From Sulfurovum sp. (GTDB taxonomy: Bacteria; Campylobacterota; Campylobacteria; Campylobacterales; Sulfurovaceae), in contig JAMOTK010000073.1 of the NCBI GenBank assembly GCA_027062365.1, positions 1-64,000 on the forward strand: a DNA stretch of 64,000 bases, read 5' to 3'. A model generated the notes under the pieces. It did no database searches. It worked only from the letters and a program-made list of their open reading frames with translations, and was not told the origin of the DNA. Made by a program: the position numbers and the translations under genes. Shown here one piece after another: positions 6,941 through 16,227 of the stretch (its first letter is position 1; every line of letters starts with the position of its first letter).

Positions 6941-8176
6941 ATGATGTATCTCTCTACAAAAATAAAAACATTATTACAACTTTTTCTACTCTTTACGCTA
7001 CTCTTTTTTACTCTAAAAGCAAATACCAATCTACAAGTAAAATTTGAAAAGATAGACAGAGAACAAAATAATTTACTCAATACTCTGTATCAAGAAAAAA
7101 TAAAGCGTAAACAAGCCTTAGCCCTAGCAACGCTCAAGGCTGATGAAAAAGAGAGAAAAAGACTAGAAGAAGAGGCGTATTTACGGCTCGTTGCCCAAGA
7201 TGTAGCCAAACAAAAAGCCAAAGAATTAGAAATACAACGTATCACCTTAGAAAAAGCCAAAGAAATAGAAGCACAAGAGGTACAAAGAGCCATCATATAT
7301 AAACAAATGGAAGAAGAAATAGCCTTACTCAAAAAGCAAAATGAGACACTTCAGTCTACGATGCAAGAAAATCTAAAAGCAGAAGCAATACGTAAAGAAG
7401 CAGAAATCATACAAAAAAAATCTATTGAAGAGCGTAGACTTATGTACGCTAGAGAACAAGCCCAACTCACAGCAAATAATATGATAGAAGCCACACTTGT
7501 GAGTCAAAAATTATACAATACCAAACAAGAGATAGAAAAAATTAGCGAAGAAAAGGCAAAACAAGAAGCAAAAAAAAGAGCAAAATTCCAAGAAAAAAAA
7601 GAGAAAGAAGAAAGAGCTAAACGAGCCAAAATCAAAGAACAACAACGTATCGCCTTAGCCAAACAAACAAAAATGATAGCCCAAGCCAAAGTACGATTGG
7701 CACAAGAAAAACAAAAAGAGGCACAACGCAAAAAAGCAAAACAAAAAAAAGAGAAGCAAAAAAAAGAGAAGCAAAAAAAACTTGCCAAAAAGAAAAAGAG
7801 TAAAAAAACAAAACAACAACATATCACAGCACATATAGATATCTCTAAGCAAAGAATGAAAGTCTTTAAGGGTAAAAAATTACTTTATGTATGGCGTGTT
7901 TCTACAGCACGAAAAGGCTATAAAACAGCCACAGGTACATATAAAGCCCAAAGAATAAAAAAGATGCATTATTCAAGTTTGTATCATAACTCACCTATGC
8001 CTTACACGATATTTTATCATGGTAATTATGCGATACATGGTACGCGTAGTGTTCGTAAATTGGGCAGACCTGCTTCACATGGCTGTGTTCGACTCCATAC
8101 AAAAAATGCCAAAAAGCTCTATACCCTAGTCAATAAAAACGGTAAAAACAATATGAGTATCAAAATAGTCCCTTAA
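6941..8176 (+). CDS. L,D-transpeptidase (YkuD domain) with long charged coiled coil
   Basis: Three parts: a hydrophobic N-terminal signal/anchor (residues about 8-28), a roughly 250-residue Lys/Glu/Ala/Gln-rich helix predicted to be coiled coil with K-E-K-Q-K-K repeats, and a C-terminal YkuD domain (about 295-411). The catalytic signature is complete: H366-G-T and S-H-G-C382-V-R-L. Such enzymes form 3-3 peptide cross-links or attach proteins to peptidoglycan in the periplasm. The long helix could span from the membrane to the wall and act as a ruler; that is inference. It may start at ATG 6941 or the next codon, also ATG. The A-rich coding strand makes long false frames on the opposite strand. 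Confidence 0.88.
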   Translation: MMYLSTKIKTLLQLFLLFTLLFFTLKANTNLQVKFEKIDREQNNLLNTLYQEKIKRKQALALATLKADEKERKRLEEEAYLRLVAQDVAKQKAKELEIQRITLEKAKEIEAQEVQRAIIYKQMEEEIALLKKQNETLQSTMQENLKAEAIRKEAEIIQKKSIEERRLMYAREQAQLTANNMIEATLVSQKLYNTKQEIEKISEEKAKQEAKKRAKFQEKKEKEERAKRAKIKEQQRIALAKQTKMIAQAKVRLAQEKQKEAQRKKAKQKKEKQKKEKQKKLAKKKKSKKTKQQHITAHIDISKQRMKVFKGKKLLYVWRVSTARKGYKTATGTYKAQRIKKMHYSSLYHNSPMPYTIFYHGNYAIHGTRSVRKLGRPASHGCVRLHTKNAKKLYTLVNKNGKNNMSIKIVP

Positions 8177-8205
8177 TGCTGGTTTTACTTTTGGATTTTA
8201 TAGGG

Positions 8206-8211
8206 TACAAT
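8206..8211 (+). promoter_or_regulatory. Possible -10 element for the small acidic protein gene
   Basis: TACAAT lies 30 bases before the ATG at 8241, in the short gap after the transpeptidase stop. Weak evidence; the gene could also be read from upstream. Confidence 0.3.
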
Positions 8212-8240
8212 ACACCTATATTTAACCCAAGGAACTCTTT

Positions 8241-8498
8241 ATGACCAACGCAGACAAACTCAAAAACCTTTTAGAAATAGAAGTTATCCCAGATTTAGAA
8301 GTAGCCATCGATGAACTTTTTGCTGCGATAGACAAAAGTAAAACAGCCACAAAAGAACAAAAAGAAGACCTAGAAGACCTAAGAGAAATGCGTACAGAGT
8401 GTTTTGCTATCGTAGAAGAATTAGGACGTGATGAACTTGAAAACGAAGAAATAGATGAACTTTTGAGCGAATTTATGGATATGAAAACCGAAGAATAA
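8241..8498 (+). CDS. Small acidic helical protein of unknown function
   Basis: The product is 85 residues, very rich in Glu and Asp, predicted all-helical, with one cysteine and no membrane segment or signal. The ATG at 8241 follows AAGGA at normal spacing, and codon use matches its neighbours, so it looks like a real gene. I do not recognise the family. It sits between the L,D-transpeptidase and the thiamine riboswitch with no obvious tie to either. A long frame on the opposite strand over the same bases is a shadow. Confidence 0.7.
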   Translation: MTNADKLKNLLEIEVIPDLEVAIDELFAAIDKSKTATKEQKEDLEDLREMRTECFAIVEELGRDELENEEIDELLSEFMDMKTEE

Positions 8499-8550
8499 AA
8501 AAAAAGAAACATATTTAATCTAATTAAGACTATTTTTATCTTAAATATCC

Positions 8551-8556
8551 TATAGT
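8551..8556 (+). promoter_or_regulatory. -10 element of the thiamine operon
   Basis: TATAGT lies about 10 bases before the riboswitch aptamer, with T-rich DNA before it. Transcription would start near 8563, so the leader begins almost directly with the aptamer. Confidence 0.45.
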
Positions 8557-8565
8557 ACAAAATCA

Positions 8566-8657
8566 ACCTCTCGGGGTGCTACAGATGATGTAGCTGAGAT
8601 AGCTTTTACGCTTGACCCGTTGAACTTGAACCGATTAATATCGGCGTAAGGAAGAGA
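8566..8657 (+). ncRNA. TPP riboswitch (THI element)
   Basis: The conserved THI-box blocks appear in order: CTCGGGGTGC at 8570-8579, GCTGAGA around 8593-8599, GACCC-TTGAA-CTTGAACC around 8614-8632, and the ATATCGGCGTAAGGAA tail around 8638-8653. It lies about 100 bases upstream of thiC. When thiamine pyrophosphate binds, expression of the thi operon should fall. The closing P1 helix can form between CTCT (8568-8571) and AGAG (8653-8656). Confidence 0.95.
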
Positions 8658-8716
8658 CTTTTAAAAAATTTAATGTTAAATAAATTATTTATTCATTTAT
8701 CGTTATTTTTCTACTA

Positions 8717-8724
8717 CTCTTCCT
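8717..8724 (+). promoter_or_regulatory. Candidate expression-platform strand of the TPP riboswitch
   Basis: CTCTTCCT here is the exact complement of AGGAAGAG at 8649-8656, which contains the 3' side of the aptamer P1 helix. The two pairings cannot coexist, so this could be the switching partner. How it acts on the thiC ribosome site (AAGGGA near 8748-8753) is not clear from sequence. Confidence 0.4.
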
Positions 8725-8748
8725 CAAATAATATATAAATATTTTTAA

Positions 8749-10650
<1,902 letters not shown>

Positions 10651-10659
10651 GGGGAAATA

Positions 10660-11688
10660 ATGAATATAGCAATCGCAGGGGTAGGTCTAGTAGGCAGAGT
10701 ATTAGCCCTTAATCTTTTAGAAGCAGGGCATACTTTGACCCTCTTTGACGAAGATGAAGCCTATGGAGAAAAATCAGCAGGGATGACTGCTGCTGGAATG
10801 TTGGCAGTTTTTGCCGAATTAGAAACGGCAGAATCTGTTATTTTTGAACATGGTAAACGCTCTATTTCCTTGTGGTTGCCTTTGTTAAAAATCCTAGATT
10901 TAGAAGATGCCTATCAGCAAAAAGGCTCAATCATTACAGCCCACCCCCAAGACTATTCTGAATTAGAGCATTTTATTTTTACACTCAAAGCCAAAGTAGA
11001 AGAAGCTTCAAGCATTCAACTCTTAGACAGCCGAGGAATAGAGGCATTAGAGCCTGATTTGGCACAACATAAAAAAGCCTTTTTTATTCCCCAAGAAGGA
11101 CAAGTTGATGCCCAAAGATTTATGAAAGTCTCTTCTGATTATTTGCTCAATCATCCCAACGTATCATGGCATGAAAATACCAAAGTCCAAAGTCTAGGCG
11201 AAGGTTTTGTGTCTGTTGATGGAGAAAATAAAGACTATGATTGGGTCTTTGATAGCCGTGGATTAGGGGCAAATGAAGATATAGAAAACCTCCGAGGTGT
11301 TAGAGGCGAAGTCTTTTGGCTAGATGCTCCAGAAGTAAATATCACACGTCCTACACGAATGCTTCACCCTCGTTATAAAATCTATATCGTACCTCGTCCA
11401 AACAATCGCTATGTCATCGGTGCAACAGAGATAGAAAGCGAAGACAAAAGCCCTATGTCTGTACGTTCTAGCCTAGAATTACTCTCTGCTGTGTATGCTG
11501 TGCATTCGGGTTTTGCCGAAGCACGTATTGTAAAGACTTTGACAAATTGTCGTCCAACACTCAAAGATAATTTACCAAAGATTGAACACGCAGATAAACT
11601 CACACGTATCAACGGACTCTATCGTCATGGGTATTTATTAGCCCCTGCGATTGTAGAACAAGCCCTAAATGAAGGAATATATAAATGA
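10660..11688 (+). CDS. thiO: FAD-dependent glycine oxidase ThiO
   Basis: The N-terminal dinucleotide fold (I-A-G-V-G-L-V-G-R) and the D-amino-acid-oxidase-type C-terminal part (R-P-T-L-K-D-N-L-P, then a G-L-Y-R-H-G-Y segment) identify the ThiO family. ThiO oxidises glycine to iminoacetic acid with oxygen, supplying the C2-N3 piece of the thiazole ring to ThiG. This replaces the anaerobic tyrosine lyase ThiH, which is absent from this operon, and implies at least microoxic growth. It begins 9 bases after thiC and its stop overlaps the thiS start by 4 bases. Glycine oxidase homologues vary in substrate, but the position makes ThiO the natural call. Confidence 0.93.
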   Translation: MNIAIAGVGLVGRVLALNLLEAGHTLTLFDEDEAYGEKSAGMTAAGMLAVFAELETAESVIFEHGKRSISLWLPLLKILDLEDAYQQKGSIITAHPQDYSELEHFIFTLKAKVEEASSIQLLDSRGIEALEPDLAQHKKAFFIPQEGQVDAQRFMKVSSDYLLNHPNVSWHENTKVQSLGEGFVSVDGENKDYDWVFDSRGLGANEDIENLRGVRGEVFWLDAPEVNITRPTRMLHPRYKIYIVPRPNNRYVIGATEIESEDKSPMSVRSSLELLSAVYAVHSGFAEARIVKTLTNCRPTLKDNLPKIEHADKLTRINGLYRHGYLLAPAIVEQALNEGIYK

Positions 11689-11888
11689 TAAAAGTTTCTG
11701 TAAACGGCGAAATAAAAGAATTAAAAGAAAATCTCAATATCAAAGAGATGATAGAAGCCCTAGATTACAAGCAAAAAGGTTTTGCCGTGGCAGTGAATAC
11801 ATGCTTTATCTCTATAAAAAGTTATGAAACAACGATTATTAAAGACGGTGATACGATTGATATTTTAGCACCTGTTCAAGGAGGATAA
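11685..11888 (+). CDS. thiS: Sulfur carrier protein ThiS
   Basis: The 67-residue ubiquitin-like protein ends in the required G-G. In this family the C-terminal glycine is adenylated by ThiF and converted to a thiocarboxylate that gives sulfur to ThiG. Its N-terminus (M-I-K-V-S-V-N-G-E) and the [16 protein letters not shown] ending are typical. ATGA overlap with thiO and a 1-base gap to thiG indicate coupled translation. No thiF is present in the window. Confidence 0.96.
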   Translation: MIKVSVNGEIKELKENLNIKEMIEALDYKQKGFAVAVNTCFISIKSYETTIIKDGDTIDILAPVQGG

Positions 11889-11889
11889 A

Positions 11890-12696
11890 ATGCAAAATAC
11901 TATAAACGACAAAACATGGGAAATAGGAGGTAAAACCCTCTCTTCACGCCTTTTAATCGGTTCAGCACTTTATCCTAGCCCTGCGAATATGGAAGATGCT
12001 ATCAAGCAAAGTCAAGCCCAAATCGTCACAGTAGCACTTCGCCGTCAATCAGCAGGAGAAAATGCTGGAGGAAATTTTTGGAATATTATCAAAGACCTCA
12101 ATATTCATGTTTTGCCTAATACTGCTGGGTGTCATTCTGCCAAGGAAGCCATTACCACAGCCCACATGGCAAGAGAAGTTTTTGATACCAACTGGATAAA
12201 ACTTGAAGTTATTGGCGACCAATACAATCTTCAACCTGACCCCTTTGAAACGCTCAAAGCAGCCGAAATTCTCATCAAAGAGGGTTTTGAAGTCTTTCCT
12301 TATACCACTGATGACCTCGTGGTTGCCAAAAGATTAGCCGATGTAGGGTGTAAAATCATTATGCCGTGGGGGTCTATGATTGGTTCGGGAAAGGGATTGA
12401 GCAATCCCGACAATCTCTTAGCCATACGCAAACAATTCCCCGAACTCCAACTTATCGTAGACGCAGGTATAGGAAAACCCTCTCATGCCACCCAAGCGAT
12501 GGAACTAGGGTATGATGGAATTTTGCTAAACTCTGCTATCGCTTTAGCTCTTGACCCTGTACAAATGGCAGAAGCCTTTAGGTATGCCATAGAAGCAGGA
12601 CGTTTGGGTTATGAAGCAGGAGTGATGCAAGAACGACAATTCGCCTCACCCTCAACGCCTACGATTGGCACACCTTTTTGGCATCAGTTTGATTAA
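11890..12696 (+). CDS. thiG: Thiazole synthase ThiG
   Basis: ThiG is a TIM-barrel enzyme that builds the thiazole phosphate from 1-deoxy-D-xylulose 5-phosphate, ThiS thiocarboxylate and dehydroglycine. Recognisable segments include S-R-L-L-I-G-S, the N-T-A-G-C-H loop, W-I-K-L-E-V-I-G-D with the Schiff-base Lys, [11 protein letters not shown] and D-A-G-I-G. Its 268 residues are a normal length. It follows thiS directly and overlaps the start of the DUF2400 gene. Confidence 0.97.
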   Translation: MQNTINDKTWEIGGKTLSSRLLIGSALYPSPANMEDAIKQSQAQIVTVALRRQSAGENAGGNFWNIIKDLNIHVLPNTAGCHSAKEAITTAHMAREVFDTNWIKLEVIGDQYNLQPDPFETLKAAEILIKEGFEVFPYTTDDLVVAKRLADVGCKIIMPWGSMIGSGKGLSNPDNLLAIRKQFPELQLIVDAGIGKPSHATQAMELGYDGILLNSAIALALDPVQMAEAFRYAIEAGRLGYEAGVMQERQFASPSTPTIGTPFWHQFD

Positions 12697-13429
12697 AGCT
12701 CGTCTTGACCAAGAGGTCAAAAACCGTAATACTTTAACTGAATTTTCGCAAGAAAAGCCCGACCCTTTGATGGTGGCTTTGCCTTATCAAGATGAGGCTA
12801 TTGCTTTGATTTGTGCCTTGTTTGCCTATGGCAATGCCAAGGCTATTGTCAAATTTTTGCAAAGTTTAGATTTTTCTCTTTTAGACCAAAGTGAAGAAAA
12901 TATTACAAAGGCTTTGTCTGCTCATTATTATCGTTTTCAAAAATCCGAAGATATTATTGCCTTATTTATCGCCCTCAAACGACTCAAAGCCAAGCACTCT
13001 ATAGAAGATATTTTTTATGAAGGCTATGCCAAAGAACAAAATATTTTAGACGGTTTATGGCACTTTATTACGGCACTTAAAGCGAGTTATCCCTATGAAA
13101 GCAGAGGCTACAAATTTCTCATAGGCTCAGTCCCTAAAACACAAGCATCAGCAGGAGCATACAAACGCTATATGATGTTTTTACGTTGGGTCGTACGCAA
13201 AGACAATCTTGATATGGGGCTATGGTCAAAAATAGACAAAAAAGATTTGCTCATGCCCCTTGATACGCATACTTTTCACGTTTCACGTCGCTTAGGACTA
13301 CTCAAACGAAAAAGCTATGATTTAAAAGCCGTCGTAGAACTCACACAAACGCTCAGAACCTTTGATGCCAAAGACCCGATAAAATATGACTTTGCCTTGT
13401 ATAGATTGGGGCAAGAAAAGTTGGCGTGA
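12689..13429 (+). CDS. TIGR02757 / DUF2400 family protein
   Basis: About 246 residues that match my memory of the TIGR02757 (DUF2400) family: an N-terminal L-D-Q-E-V-x-x-R-N-T segment, a [14 protein letters not shown] helix and the C-terminal [16 protein letters not shown] and D-P-I-K-Y-D-F-A-L segments. These proteins are thought to share a fold with HhH DNA glycosylases, but their reaction is not established. The start is uncertain: TTG 12689 fits the family N-terminus and overlaps thiG by 8 bases, while TTG 12665 also fits; neither has a clear ribosome site. It lies in the thi operon but a thiamine role is not implied. Confidence 0.8.
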   Translation: MIKARLDQEVKNRNTLTEFSQEKPDPLMVALPYQDEAIALICALFAYGNAKAIVKFLQSLDFSLLDQSEENITKALSAHYYRFQKSEDIIALFIALKRLKAKHSIEDIFYEGYAKEQNILDGLWHFITALKASYPYESRGYKFLIGSVPKTQASAGAYKRYMMFLRWVVRKDNLDMGLWSKIDKKDLLMPLDTHTFHVSRRLGLLKRKSYDLKAVVELTQTLRTFDAKDPIKYDFALYRLGQEKLA

Positions 13430-13464
13430 TATTTACTTTACTTTATACTTAGAAAATGTTATAC

Positions 13465-13472
13465 TTGTACAA
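13465..13472. promoter_or_regulatory. Candidate YefM-YoeB operator (TGTACA core)
   Basis: The perfect palindrome TTGTACAA lies 25 bases before the yefM start and overlaps a TACAAT -10-like box (13468-13473). The known E. coli YefM operator is built on TGTACA cores, so this fits autoregulation by the encoded YefM-YoeB complex. Confidence 0.5.
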
Positions 13473-13496
13473 TAAATTGAACATAAAGGGAAAGCT

Positions 13497-13751
13497 ATGA
13501 CAGTCGTAAATTATACACAAGCTCGTAATAATTTAAAAGTGATTTTAGATTCGGTGGTAGATAATGCCGATTATACAATCATCTCTAGGAGAGATGCCGA
13601 TGATGCAGTGGTGATGTCTTTGGATTCATTTAATGCCCTACAAGAAACGCTACATCTTTTGAAATCTCCTAAAAATGTACGGCACTTAGAAAAATCTATT
13701 GCACAGTATCGTTATTCACAAACACAAAATCATGCTTTATTAGATGTCTAA
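13497..13751 (+). CDS. yefM: YefM/Phd-family antitoxin
   Basis: The 84-residue protein has the YefM N-terminal DNA-binding part (Y-T-Q-A-R-N-N-L, then D-S-V-V-D-N-A-D-Y-T-I-I-S-R-R, then V-V-M-S-L-D-S-F-N-A-L-Q-E-T) and a flexible C-terminal tail that in this family neutralises YoeB. The start ATG is preceded by AAAGGGA. It overlaps yoeB by 8 bases. It probably represses its own promoter through the TGTACA site just upstream. The pair is inserted between the DUF2400 gene and thiE. Confidence 0.93.
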   Translation: MTVVNYTQARNNLKVILDSVVDNADYTIISRRDADDAVVMSLDSFNALQETLHLLKSPKNVRHLEKSIAQYRYSQTQNHALLDV

Positions 13752-14007
13752 ACGTTTACTCTCATGGACAGATGAGGCATGGAAAAGTTATGTGTATTGG
13801 CAAGGACAAGATAAAAAAACGCTCAAACGCATTAATAAACTCATAGATGCCACATTACGGACACCTTTTGAAGGTATCGGTAAACCCGAAGCCCTCAGAG
13901 AAAACCTTTCAGGGTTTTATTCTAGGCGAATAGATGATACACATCGTTTGGTCTATGCCATAGAAGAAAAGCAAATAGTGATTATCTCTTGTCGTAATCA
14001 TTATTAG
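13744..14007 (+). CDS. yoeB: YoeB-family toxin (ribosome-dependent mRNA interferase)
   Basis: The 87-residue sequence is a full YoeB: it opens with L-L-S-W-T-D-E-A-W-K-S-Y, carries the G-K-P-E-A-L-R-E-N-L-S-G-F-Y-S-R-R-I block and ends in the catalytic H-Y. YoeB cuts mRNA in the ribosomal A site during stress. The Glu of G-K-P-E and the terminal His and Tyr are the known catalytic residues and are all present, so the toxin looks active. It overlaps yefM and is followed by thiE after a few bases, so thiE may be read from the yefM promoter. Confidence 0.95.
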   Translation: MSKRLLSWTDEAWKSYVYWQGQDKKTLKRINKLIDATLRTPFEGIGKPEALRENLSGFYSRRIDDTHRLVYAIEEKQIVIISCRNHY

Positions 14008-14058
14008 GGTTGAATGAGTAAAAAATACTTTAGAAAAAATAAATATAAAAGAGAGAAG

Positions 14059-14676
14059 ATGAAATTTTTAGATTGTAGTACACGTCCTTTAGGATTATAT
14101 CCTGTGGTTGATGCCTCGTATAAATTGGAAGCATTGTATGAATGTGGGGTAAGTACGGCACAATTACGTGTGAAGCACTTGGAGGGTCAAGCCCTTGAAG
14201 AGGAAGTAAAGTTGGCAATTGAGATTTCAAATCGCTTTAATGCACGGCTTTTTATTAATGATTTTTGGGAATTGGCTATAGAGCATAAAGCCTATGGTAT
14301 ACATTTAGGACAAGAAGATATTTTAACAGCCGATATAGAAGCGATACACAAAGCCAATATACGCTTAGGGATAAGTACCCACACCACCGATGAGATAAAA
14401 ATAGCCCTAGATATAGAACCTTCTTATGTGGCGATAGGTCCTATCTATGAGACTACCTCTAAAGCGATGGTGTATACGCCAGTAGGATTAGCAGATTTAA
14501 AGCGTTGGTCAGAGGCTGTAGACTATCCTATCGTGGCGATTGCTGGTATTACGATAGATAATATTAAAGATGTGATTGATACAGGTTGTGCTGATGGTAT
14601 CGCGATGATTGGTGGGGTGTTGAGCGAAGGAGAAGTGGATAAGGGAAAAGTACAAAGGCTTTTAGCCTGTTTTTAA
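14059..14676 (+). CDS. thiE: Thiamine-phosphate synthase
   Basis: ThiE joins the pyrimidine and thiazole halves to form thiamine phosphate. The TIM-barrel marks are present: G-L-Y-P-V-V-D near the start, Q-L-R-V-K, I-N-D-F, G-I-H-L-G-Q-E-D, G-I-S-T-H-T, A-I-G-P-I-Y-E-T-T-S-K and A-I-A-G-I. The chosen ATG at 14059 is preceded closely by GAGAGAAG and fits the family start; an ATG at 14014, with AGGG before it, would add 15 basic residues and cannot be excluded. It is cut off from thiG by the DUF2400 gene and the yefM-yoeB module. Confidence 0.93.
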   Translation: MKFLDCSTRPLGLYPVVDASYKLEALYECGVSTAQLRVKHLEGQALEEEVKLAIEISNRFNARLFINDFWELAIEHKAYGIHLGQEDILTADIEAIHKANIRLGISTHTTDEIKIALDIEPSYVAIGPIYETTSKAMVYTPVGLADLKRWSEAVDYPIVAIAGITIDNIKDVIDTGCADGIAMIGGVLSEGEVDKGKVQRLLACF

Positions 14677-14709
14677 AATGCTAAAAGATGGGATAAAGTT
14701 TAGTATAGG

Positions 14710-14715
14710 TATAAT
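14710..14715 (+). promoter_or_regulatory. -10 element for the first AlgI gene
   Basis: TATAAT, 25-30 bases upstream of the TTG start at 14740, in the short gap after thiE. It probably opens the polysaccharide-modification operon. Confidence 0.5.
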
Positions 14716-14739
14716 TTTAGTAAAAATTTAGGATTGCTT

Positions 14740-16215
14740 TTGTTGTTTAACTCTTATGAATTTATCTTCTTTTTCTTGCCTATTACTTTTTTTATCTATT
14801 TTTATCTCAATAAAAAGCATTTGACAGTAGCGAGTAAAGGTTTTTTAGTTTTTGCGTCACTCTTTTTTTATTCTTGGTGGAATATTGCGTATCTTCCTTT
14901 GATATTATTTTCTATGCTTATCAATTATACCATAGGACGAGAGCTAACGCATTATGATAGTAAAATAAAAAATTATGCTCCTAAAAAACTTTTGATAGTT
15001 GGTGTTGCTTTTAATCTGTTACTTCTTGGCTATTTTAAATATATGGACTTTTTTATTTTTAATATCAATAGAGTTGCCCATAGTGAGATTCCTCTGCTTC
15101 ATTTAGCCCTTCCTTTGGCTATCTCTTTTTATACTTTTCAGCAGATTGCTTATCTTGTAGACAGTTATCGTCATGAGACTAAAGAATATGACTTTTTAAA
15201 TTATGCTGTATTTGTTACCTTTTTCCCTCAACTCATCGCTGGACCTATTGTACATCACGCTGAGATGATGCCACAATTTGCACAACTTAAAAATAAAGTA
15301 AAAAGTTACCATAATATTTCATTAGGGTTATTTATATTTTCAATAGGATTATTTAAAAAGGTGGTTATTGCTGATTCTTTTGCTGTATGGGTCAATACAG
15401 GATTTAATATGGTGGATACATTAACTTTTTTGGAAGCATGGATTACTTCTTTGTCTTATACATTTCAGCTATATTTTGATTTTTCAGGTTATGCTGATAT
15501 GGCAATAGGAGTGGCATTACTCTTTAATATCAAAATCCCTATTAACTTTAATTCCCCATATAAAGCTACCAATATACAAGACTTTTGGAGACGATGGCAC
15601 ATTACACTTTCTCGATTTTTAAAAGATTATATCTATATTCCTTTAGGTGGTAATAGAAAAGGTGAAATACGAACCTATACGAATCTTTTTGCTACCTTTG
15701 TATTGGGTGGAATTTGGCATGGTGCGGGGTGGACGTTTGTTTTTTGGGGTATGTTACATGGTTTTGCATTAGTAATACAGAAGTTATGGAGTAATTTAGG
15801 CTTCAAAATGAATGTGATTTTGGCTTGGGTATTAACTTTTAATTTTATTAATATTGCTTGGGTTTTCTTTCGGGCTGAAAAGTGGGATGATGCTATTAAA
15901 ATTTTGTATGCTATGTTAACCCCTTCTTTTAGTGTAAAAATATTTCAGGATAAAAATCCCTTATTAGATTATTTACATAGTTTAGTATTTCCTTTATATT
16001 CAAAGGAATTTACTTCTTTTTATATAGGAGAAATGCTTGTATTTGGATTTATAATTATATTGACTACACAAAATACATATCAGTTAAGTGTAAAGTTTGA
16101 TAAAATGAAAAGAGTTTCTTTCTCATATTACTTTTTATCTATTTGTTTATTAGGTATTTCTTTAATTTATCTTAGTATAGGGACAGGTTCAGTATTTTTA
16201 TACTTTAACTTTTAA
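14740..16215 (+). CDS. AlgI-type MBOAT O-acyltransferase, copy 1
   Basis: A multi-pass membrane protein of the MBOAT family, closest in style to AlgI, which moves acetyl groups across the inner membrane for polysaccharide O-acetylation. Key segments: M-L-F-N-S-Y-E-F at the start, F-P-Q-L-I-A-G-P-I-V, F-W-R-R-W-H-I-T-L-S-R-F-L-K-D-Y, and the catalytic-His region I-W-H-G-A-G-W. The start is TTG 14740, six bases after TAGGA; TTG 14734 is an alternative. The gene at 17701 encodes a close paralogue. An SGNH-like gene follows after 12 bases, as AlgJ/AlgX-type partners do. The glycan substrate is not known. Confidence 0.92.
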   Translation: MLFNSYEFIFFFLPITFFIYFYLNKKHLTVASKGFLVFASLFFYSWWNIAYLPLILFSMLINYTIGRELTHYDSKIKNYAPKKLLIVGVAFNLLLLGYFKYMDFFIFNINRVAHSEIPLLHLALPLAISFYTFQQIAYLVDSYRHETKEYDFLNYAVFVTFFPQLIAGPIVHHAEMMPQFAQLKNKVKSYHNISLGLFIFSIGLFKKVVIADSFAVWVNTGFNMVDTLTFLEAWITSLSYTFQLYFDFSGYADMAIGVALLFNIKIPINFNSPYKATNIQDFWRRWHITLSRFLKDYIYIPLGGNRKGEIRTYTNLFATFVLGGIWHGAGWTFVFWGMLHGFALVIQKLWSNLGFKMNVILAWVLTFNFINIAWVFFRAEKWDDAIKILYAMLTPSFSVKIFQDKNPLLDYLHSLVFPLYSKEFTSFYIGEMLVFGFIIILTTQNTYQLSVKFDKMKRVSFSYYFLSICLLGISLIYLSIGTGSVFLYFNF

Positions 16216-16227
16216 TTTGGAGAATAA

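Noticed and set aside
6787-7080. 97-codon minus-strand frame over the promoter and start of the transpeptidase gene
   Set aside because: It overlaps a convincing promoter and signal peptide on the plus strand and has no own support.
7504-7852. Phe/Cys-rich minus-strand frames opposite the transpeptidase coiled coil
   Set aside because: They mirror the A-rich Lys/Glu/Ala codons of the real gene; no start signals.
8222-8566. Ser-rich 114-codon frame on the minus strand
   Set aside because: It lies opposite the small acidic protein gene and part of the thi promoter; composition is that of a shadow, and the plus-strand gene has a good ribosome site.
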